Made by a program: the position numbers and the translations under genes. From Streptosporangium carneum (GTDB lineage: Bacteria; Actinomycetota; Actinomycetes; Streptosporangiales; Streptosporangiaceae), in the NCBI RefSeq assembly GCF_027922005.1, contig NZ_BSEV01000003.1, forward strand, positions 372,001 through 436,000: DNA of 64,000 bases, written 5' to 3'. The notes below the pieces were generated by a model that had not been told where the DNA came from, did not search any database, and saw only the letters and a program-made list of their open reading frames with translations. The number at the start of each line of letters is the position of its first letter. Position 1 is the first letter of the stretch. This document shows positions 59,167 to 64,000 of the stretch, piece by piece.

Positions 59167-59370
59167 ATGCGTACCACCCCGGATCTCCTGGTGCCCGGCA
59201 CCACGGCATCGGCGGCCGATCCTGCCCTGGCTCGTGGAGGGCATGCGACGGGCGACGGTGACCTGCGCCTTCGCCCGCGACCAGACCCCGATCCGGGCGA
59301 ACCAGCCGGGTGCTGCGACGTGCCCACCACCTTGACGATCCCAGGTGTCCGACTCCCTCGCCACCGTTGA
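59167..59370 (+). CDS. Doubtful 67-residue ORF
   Basis: ATG 59167 has AGGAG at six-base spacing, an excellent ribosome binding site. However, third codon positions are far less G/C-rich than in neighbouring genes and no domain is visible (start MRTTPDLLVPGTTASAADPA). It could be a leader peptide, a decayed gene or chance. Confidence 0.25.
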   Translation: MRTTPDLLVPGTTASAADPALARGGHATGDGDLRLRPRPDPDPGEPAGCCDVPTTLTIPGVRLPRHR

Positions 59371-59406
59371 TCGTCAGCCCCCCAACCTCATGAAAGGCAC
59401 CGTCCC

Positions 59407-60606
59407 ATGAGAAAGATCTCCAAGGGCCTCGCGGCGGGAGCGGTCGCGCTTCTCGCCGTCAGCGTCACCGCATGCGGGTCGGGCGAGACCAAGGGCTCCG
59501 GCGGCGGCGCCACGTCGGCCGACCCCATCGTCGTGGGGGCGATCAGCTCTCTGAGCGGTCCCGCCGCCTTCCCTGAGGCGTCCCAGGCGGCCAAGGCCGT
59601 CTTCGACCGCGTCAACGCCGCGGGAGGGATCAACGGCCGCAAGATCTCCTACGTCAGCGTGGACGACAAGGGCGACCCCAGCACCGCCGCCCAGGTCTCC
59701 CGGGACCTCATCCAGAACAAGGGCGCCGTCGCGCTCGCCGGCGGCGCCAGCCTGCTGGACTGCCAGGTCAACGGGGCCTTCTACAGCCAGTCGGGGATCT
59801 CCTCGATCTCCGGCACCGGCATCGACCCCGGCTGCTTCACCTCCCCCGCCATCTCCCCGGTGAACACCGGCCCCTTCCTCGGTACGACCGTCAGCCTCTA
59901 CCACGCCTCCGAGGTGCTGAAGATAGACAAGCTGTGCGGCTTCTTCGTCATCCTCGGCGGCACGTCCGAGGCCTACAAGGGCGCCGTCGACCAGTGGTCG
60001 AAGATCACCGGCAAGCAGCTCCTCATCAACGACCGGAGCCTGTCGGGCAACACCACCGACTACACCCCCTACATCCTGCGGGCGCGTGACGCCGGCTGTA
60101 AGGGCGTCGTCTTCAACGGCACCGAGCCCATGTCCGTCGGCTGGGTGAAGGCCGCCCAGGCGCAGGGCATCACCGGCATCAAGTGGCTGGTGCTCACCTC
60201 GACGTACACCGACGCCGCGGTCAAGGCCTTCGGCGACGCGGGCAAGGACGTCGTGGCCCTGTCCGAGTTCGAGCCCTACTCGGACGCCTCGTCGACCGCG
60301 ACGAAGGACTGGCGGGAGCTCATGACCCAGAGCAAGGTGCCGCTCACCTCCTTCGCCCAGGGCGGATACCAGGCCGCGACGAACCTGGTGACCGTGCTCA
60401 AGGGCATCAAGGGCGACATCACCCGCGAGTCGGTGACCGCGGCGCTGAAGGCGCTCCAGCCCATCGAGTCGGGCATGGTGGGCACGCCGTACACCTTCGG
60501 CCCCGAGCAGGCGCACGCCTCCAACAGGGCGGCCAAGTTCGTCCAGCCGGACAACGGCTCCTGGAAGGTCATGACCCCGGACTGGATCCGGCTGCCCAAT
60601 GCTTGA
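59407..60606 (+). CDS. Branched-chain amino acid-type ABC substrate-binding lipoprotein
   Basis: 399 residues. Lipoprotein signal with SVTAC (Cys about 23) and a Gly/Ser linker. Then the periplasmic-binding type 1 (LivK) fold starting IVVGAISSLSGPAAFPEASQ (about 41-60), with AAKAVFDRVNAAGGINGRKI as the usual second motif. It feeds the permeases and ATPases encoded downstream. The substrate may be an amino acid, amide or another small carboxylate; family members vary widely. Overlaps the next gene as ATGCTTGA. Confidence 0.92.
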   Translation: MRKISKGLAAGAVALLAVSVTACGSGETKGSGGGATSADPIVVGAISSLSGPAAFPEASQAAKAVFDRVNAAGGINGRKISYVSVDDKGDPSTAAQVSRDLIQNKGAVALAGGASLLDCQVNGAFYSQSGISSISGTGIDPGCFTSPAISPVNTGPFLGTTVSLYHASEVLKIDKLCGFFVILGGTSEAYKGAVDQWSKITGKQLLINDRSLSGNTTDYTPYILRARDAGCKGVVFNGTEPMSVGWVKAAQAQGITGIKWLVLTSTYTDAAVKAFGDAGKDVVALSEFEPYSDASSTATKDWRELMTQSKVPLTSFAQGGYQAATNLVTVLKGIKGDITRESVTAALKALQPIESGMVGTPYTFGPEQAHASNRAAKFVQPDNGSWKVMTPDWIRLPNA

Positions 60607-61456
60607 GGGCGCCATCGCAGGCCTGACCGCGGGCGGCGCCTACGCCGTCCTCGGTCTGTGCCTGACTCTGATGTATCGCCTGGGCCGGGTGGTCAACCTC
60701 GCCCAGGCGGCGATCGGCGTCGTCGGCGTCTACACGATGTCGGTCCTGGCCGACGGCGGCATGCCGTACGCGCTGGCGGTCCTGGTCGGCCTCGCCGGTT
60801 CGGCGCTGGTCGCCGCCGCGCTGGGCTACATGATGGGCCGCTGGTTCGCCGAGGCCGGGACCGACCAGCGCTCCGCGATCGCCATCGCCTACCTCGTAGG
60901 CCTGCTCGCCGCCGAGTACCTCGCCTTCGGCACCGACCCCCGCCAGATTCCCGGCGTCCTGAGCGGCCCGCTGACGACGGTCGGCGGTGTCACCATCACC
61001 CAGGCGGCCGCGGTCTGCGTGGCCGCGGCGGTGCTCATCACCGCGGGCGTCTCGGTGTTCCTGGCCAGGACCGCGGTCGGACTGCGGCTGCGCGCGTTGT
61101 CGCAGCGGCCGACCACGGCCGAGCTGATGGGCATTCCGAGCCGCCGCCTGGGCGTCGGGCTGTGGGCCGTGACCGGCCTGCTGGCCACCGCCGTGCTGCT
61201 GGTCGTGGCCCCGCAGCAGAACAGCGACCAGCTCTCCCTCGGCCTCATGGTGATCCCGGCCTGCGCCGCGGCACTGGTGGGAGGGTTCAGGAGCCTGATC
61301 GGCACCGCCGTCGGCGGGCTCGCGCTCGGCGCCCTGCAGGGGGCGCTCGCGCATGTCAGTCAGTTGCAGGAGTTCCGCGACGTGGTCCCCTTCGTGGCGA
61401 TCCTCGCGATCCTGCTCTGGTCCCAGCGTGGGGAGGTGTGGGATGCGGCGCGTTGA
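60599..61456 (+). CDS. LivH-type ABC permease
   Basis: 285 residues, eight or so membrane segments. Start MLEGAIAGLTAGGAYAVLGL and YRLGRVVNLAQAAIGVVGVY (about 24-43) match LivH, as does the EAA-like loop ALSQRPTTAELMGIPSRRLG (about 163-182). ATG 60599 overlaps the binding-protein stop by 8 bp; its own end overlaps the fused LivM-LivG gene by 14 bp. Confidence 0.92.
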   Translation: MLEGAIAGLTAGGAYAVLGLCLTLMYRLGRVVNLAQAAIGVVGVYTMSVLADGGMPYALAVLVGLAGSALVAAALGYMMGRWFAEAGTDQRSAIAIAYLVGLLAAEYLAFGTDPRQIPGVLSGPLTTVGGVTITQAAAVCVAAAVLITAGVSVFLARTAVGLRLRALSQRPTTAELMGIPSRRLGVGLWAVTGLLATAVLLVVAPQQNSDQLSLGLMVIPACAAALVGGFRSLIGTAVGGLALGALQGALAHVSQLQEFRDVVPFVAILAILLWSQRGEVWDAAR

Positions 61457-63155
61457 GGCGACCGGACCCGCGGCACAGCTCGTCGGCGCGCTCGCCGTGA
61501 TCGCCGTGCTGGCCGCGGTCGTACCGCAGTACTGGCTCTTCCTGGGGACCTCGGCCCTGGTGGCGGCGATCTCGCTGAGCGGGCTCGGCGTCGTCACGGG
61601 ACGGGCGGGGATGATCTCGCTGTGCCAGATGTCGTTCATGGCGCTGGGCGCCTGGGTCGTCTGCGAGCTGAACGTCCTGGGCGCGCCCGGCGGCCTCATC
61701 GTCTGGGTGCTGGTCGGCGGCCTCGCCGCCGTTCCGCTCGGCGTCCTCCTCGGGCTGCCCGCGCTGCGGCTGCGGGGCGTGCACCTGGCGGTGGTCACCC
61801 TGGGGTTCGCCGCCGCGGCCGACGTGATCATCGCGGCCGCCGGCTTCCCCGGCGCGACCACCTTCCAGCCGGTGCTCAGGCCCTCGCTGATCGCCGGCGA
61901 CACCGCCTACTTCGTGTTCGCCGCCCTGGTCTTCGTGGCCGGAGCGGTCGCGATGCGGCTGCTCGGCCGCACCCGGTACGGCACGGCCTGGCGGGCGCTG
62001 CGTTTCTCCGAGCGCGCCACGGCCGCGGCGGGCATGAGCGTGCCGCGCGCCAAGCTGGCGGCGTTCGCGCTGAGCGCCTTCTTCGGCGGCCTGGCGGGAG
62101 GCGTCCTGTCCGGCCAGATCGGCGTGGTGACCGCGCAGAACTTCGACACCATCGACTCCCTCATCCTGCTGGTCGTGGCCGTGATGGCGGGCAGCGAGTA
62201 CGCGGGCGGGGCGATCGCCGGAGGCGTCCTGATGGTGTTCGTCCCGGAGATCTTCCGGGGCCTCGGCATCCCGCAGGACTGGGGCAGCCTGGTGTTCGCC
62301 GTGGGCGCCGTGCAGACCCTGACGACCGGGCTCAGCATGAGCGAGGACCTGGTGCGCCGGTTCCGCCGCCGCAGGGCCGTTCCCGCCCAGGCCCCGCGGC
62401 GCACGGACGAGCCGGGCCCCGCCGTGACGCCCGTGAAGGGAGAGCGGCCCGTCCTGGTGGTCGAGGGACTGTCCGTCGCCTACGGGCGGATCACCGCGCT
62501 CGCCGAGGTCGACCTGGTCGTCCCCGAGCGGACCGTGATGGGGCTGATCGGGCCCAACGGCGCGGGCAAGTCGACGTTCACCGACGCGGTGACCGGTTTC
62601 ATCCCCGGCGCGACCGGCTCGGTCACGCTCGACGGACGCAAGCTGGACGGCCTGCCCGTCCACCGCAGGGCGGCGGCGGGCCTGCGCCGCACCTTCCAGC
62701 AGGACCGCGTTCCTCCGGGTCTCACCGTCGCCGGGTTCCTGCGCTTCTCCGCGCACCGCAGGGTGAGCGCGGCCGAGTTGGAGGAGATGGCAGACTTCCT
62801 GAACCTGGGCACGCTGGAGCGGCACGTCAGCGAGCTCGACGTGGGCAGCAGGCGGCTGCTGGAGGTGGCGGGCGCGCTGCTGTCGCGCCCCAAGGTGATC
62901 ATCCTGGACGAGCCCGCCGCGGGTCTCGCCCACGCCGAGTCCATGGAGCTCGCCGAACGCCTGACCGAGGTGCCCGGCCGCTTCGGGACCTCGGTCCTGC
63001 TGATCGAACACGATCTGGAAATGGTGCGGCGCGCCTGCGCCGAGGTCGTGGTGCTGGACTTCGGCCAGGTGATCGCGGCGGGGCCGCCGGCGACGACGCT
63101 GGCCAGGCCGGAGGTCGCCCGCGCGTATCTGGGAGACGAGGTGGCGCTGGCATGA
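61443..63155 (+). CDS. LivM-LivG fusion: ABC permease joined to ATP-binding domain
   Basis: 570 residues. LivM-type permease (about 1-300, GVVTGRAGMISLCQMSFMAL and LGFAAAADVIIAA) joined by a basic/Pro linker (about 300-335) to a LivG-type ATPase: Walker A GPNGAGKST (about 367), Walker B VIILDEPAAGLAH (about 484), H-loop LLIEHDLEMV. The signature reads LDVGSRRLLE instead of LSxGxQR, so the second Ser/Gly of the motif is changed. GGGAGG precedes ATG 61443. Such fusions are known in actinobacteria and other bacteria. Confidence 0.9.
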   Translation: MRRVEATGPAAQLVGALAVIAVLAAVVPQYWLFLGTSALVAAISLSGLGVVTGRAGMISLCQMSFMALGAWVVCELNVLGAPGGLIVWVLVGGLAAVPLGVLLGLPALRLRGVHLAVVTLGFAAAADVIIAAAGFPGATTFQPVLRPSLIAGDTAYFVFAALVFVAGAVAMRLLGRTRYGTAWRALRFSERATAAAGMSVPRAKLAAFALSAFFGGLAGGVLSGQIGVVTAQNFDTIDSLILLVVAVMAGSEYAGGAIAGGVLMVFVPEIFRGLGIPQDWGSLVFAVGAVQTLTTGLSMSEDLVRRFRRRRAVPAQAPRRTDEPGPAVTPVKGERPVLVVEGLSVAYGRITALAEVDLVVPERTVMGLIGPNGAGKSTFTDAVTGFIPGATGSVTLDGRKLDGLPVHRRAAAGLRRTFQQDRVPPGLTVAGFLRFSAHRRVSAAELEEMADFLNLGTLERHVSELDVGSRRLLEVAGALLSRPKVIILDEPAAGLAHAESMELAERLTEVPGRFGTSVLLIEHDLEMVRRACAEVVVLDFGQVIAAGPPATTLARPEVARAYLGDEVALA

Positions 63156-63865
63156 CGTCCCAACTGGTGCTTCAGGACGTGACCGTCGCGCGCGGCGGCG
63201 CCCCGGTCGTCCGGGGGGTCTCGCTCACCGCGCCCGCCGGCGAGGTGACCGCGCTGCTCGGGCCGAACGGCGCGGGCAAGACCACGCTCCTGGAGTCGAT
63301 CTCGGGGGTGATCCCGGTCACGAGCGGAACCGTCTCGCTCAACGGCACGAACCTGACGGGCCTCGACCGGGTCGCCCGTGCCAGGGCGGGAGTCGCCCAC
63401 GTCGAGCAGGGCCGCACGGTCTTCCCCGACCTGACGGTCGCGGAGAACATCCTCGTGGTGCGGCGCGGCCCCGGCGTGATCGACCAGGCCCTCGAGCTGT
63501 TCCCCGAGCTGCACAAGAGGCTCGACGTCGCCGCCTCGCTGCTGTCGGGAGGAGAACAGCAGATGCTCGTGCTCGCCAGGGCGCTGGCGAGCAGGCCGAC
63601 GGCGTTGCTGATCGACGAGATGTCGCTCGGCCTCGCGCCGGTGATCGTCCAGCGGCTGCTGCCCGTGGTGCGGGACCTGGCGAAGTCCGGGGTGGCGGTG
63701 CTGCTCGTCGAGCAGTTCGCGACCCTGGCCCTGAAGATCGCGGACACCGCGCACGTGCTCGCGAGCGGCGCGCTGACCTATTCGGGGTCCGCCGAGGAGC
63801 TGCGCTCGACTCCGGGCAAGCTGCACGCGGCCTACCTCGGGGAGACGGCCGCCCAGGCCGGGTGA
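63152..63865 (+). CDS. LivF-type ABC ATP-binding protein
   Basis: 237 residues. Walker A GPNGAGKTT (about 38), Q-loop AHVEQGRTVFPDLTVAENI, signature LLSGGEQQMLVLARAL (about 130), Walker B ALLIDEMSLGLAP, H-loop replaced by LLVEQFATLAL as usual for LivF. ATGA overlap with the LivM-LivG gene. Last gene of the importer operon, followed by a hairpin. Confidence 0.93.
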   Translation: MTSQLVLQDVTVARGGAPVVRGVSLTAPAGEVTALLGPNGAGKTTLLESISGVIPVTSGTVSLNGTNLTGLDRVARARAGVAHVEQGRTVFPDLTVAENILVVRRGPGVIDQALELFPELHKRLDVAASLLSGGEQQMLVLARALASRPTALLIDEMSLGLAPVIVQRLLPVVRDLAKSGVAVLLVEQFATLALKIADTAHVLASGALTYSGSAEELRSTPGKLHAAYLGETAAQAG

Positions 63866-63939
63866 GGCGGCGCGGGGTCCAGCCACCCCGCGCCCCCGCC
63901 CCCCTGCCCCGCGCCGCCTCGCCGGGGCGCCCGTGGACG

Positions 63940-63974
63940 CCCGGTCCTGACGCCTGAAGGAGGTCAGGACCGGG
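63940..63974. terminator. 12-bp hairpin after the importer operon
   Basis: CCCGGTCCTGAC (63940-63951) and GTCAGGACCGGG (63963-63974) with an 11-nt loop. Confidence 0.8.
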
Positions 63975-64000
63975 TACGGCCCCGCCCGGCCAGATGCGTC

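Larger units (their letters stand above)
58692..59406. other. Long intergenic region before the ABC importer
   Basis: Contains the hairpin at 58755-58782. An AT-richer stretch follows (59060-59150), with GGGACCAAA at about 59060 and again at about 59128 and a likely promoter near TTTACATTGATGTGACTTGT (59078-59097). A doubtful ORF lies at 59167. Nothing else is recognisable. Confidence 0.5.

Noticed and set aside
1..64000. tRNA or rRNA genes
   Set aside because: I saw no cloverleaf with a TTCGA-type T loop and no rRNA signature while reading; a covariance-model scan would be needed to exclude a tRNA fully.

Overview
The window is high-GC actinobacterial chromosome. Evidence for this: strong G/C bias at third codon positions, many XRE/DUF5753, DUF397 and RsbW-like ATPase genes, a mycothiol-type maleylpyruvate isomerase, a translational T-box in front of ileS, and frequent GTG and leaderless starts. 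Together these suggest a filamentous actinomycete, most likely a Streptosporangiaceae relative (inference; no rRNA or other taxonomic marker is present).

Layout. 0-8.4 kb: a DUF5753 regulator, a DUF732-like envelope protein, a DUF2079 membrane protein, then two ABC-2 type exporters on the minus strand. The second exporter is an autoregulated-looking four-gene operon with an operator array at 8395-8441. 8.5-12.5 kb: a complete gentisate operon (flavin hydroxylase, isomerase, hydrolase, gentisate dioxygenase) divergent from an IclR regulator. 13.3-17.6 kb: a TetR regulator divergent from a meta-cleavage operon (flavin hydroxylase, extradiol dioxygenase, alpha/beta hydrolase). 17.8-25.4 kb: a lower-GC island with a 2281-residue secreted mosaic protein ending in a NucA/NucB-type nuclease domain, followed by a DUF6461 gene that could be its immunity partner. 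25.5-29.1 kb: a WhiJ/AbaA-like trio (ATPase, XRE/DUF5753, DUF397) followed by a gene graveyard. The graveyard holds an ECF sigma factor remnant and a second DUF5753/DUF397 pair broken by an IS21-like element that carries a Nudix gene in place of its transposase genes.

29.3-39.1 kb: small secreted proteins, a nitroreductase-hemerythrin fusion, a trypsin-like protease, an M20 peptidase, an RsbW-like ATPase, DUF1206, a Ppx/GppA phosphatase, a quinone-reductase-type enzyme and a TetR. 39.4-48.3 kb: a complex I-like operon with only the seven membrane subunits (A,H,J,K,L,M,N) plus a chimeric protein that looks like degenerate NuoB and NuoD joined by a His-rich linker. No NADH-dehydrogenase or iron-sulfur subunits are present. 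48.5-50.4 kb: a MarR regulator divergent from an EamA transporter, and a membrane protein. 50.5-53.9 kb: T-box and ileS. 54.1-55.2 kb: a secreted coiled-coil protein with an M15-like HxxxxxxD/HxH domain. 55.5-58.7 kb: a probable metal (copper) response region: DUF6153-DUF305, M56 peptidase-BlaI, and a 37-residue His-rich peptide behind a CsoR-like operator. 59.4-63.9 kb: a branched-chain-amino-acid-type ABC importer in which permease and ATPase are fused.

The most interesting items are the membrane-only complex I operon and its chimeric subunit, the micropeptide with the CsoR-like operator plus the operator shared by the BlaI and DUF6153 operons, the IS21-like element with Nudix cargo, and the NucA/NucB mosaic protein whose LamG domain is split by a 2.75-kb insertion. 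Family assignments come from motif recognition only; no database search was possible.
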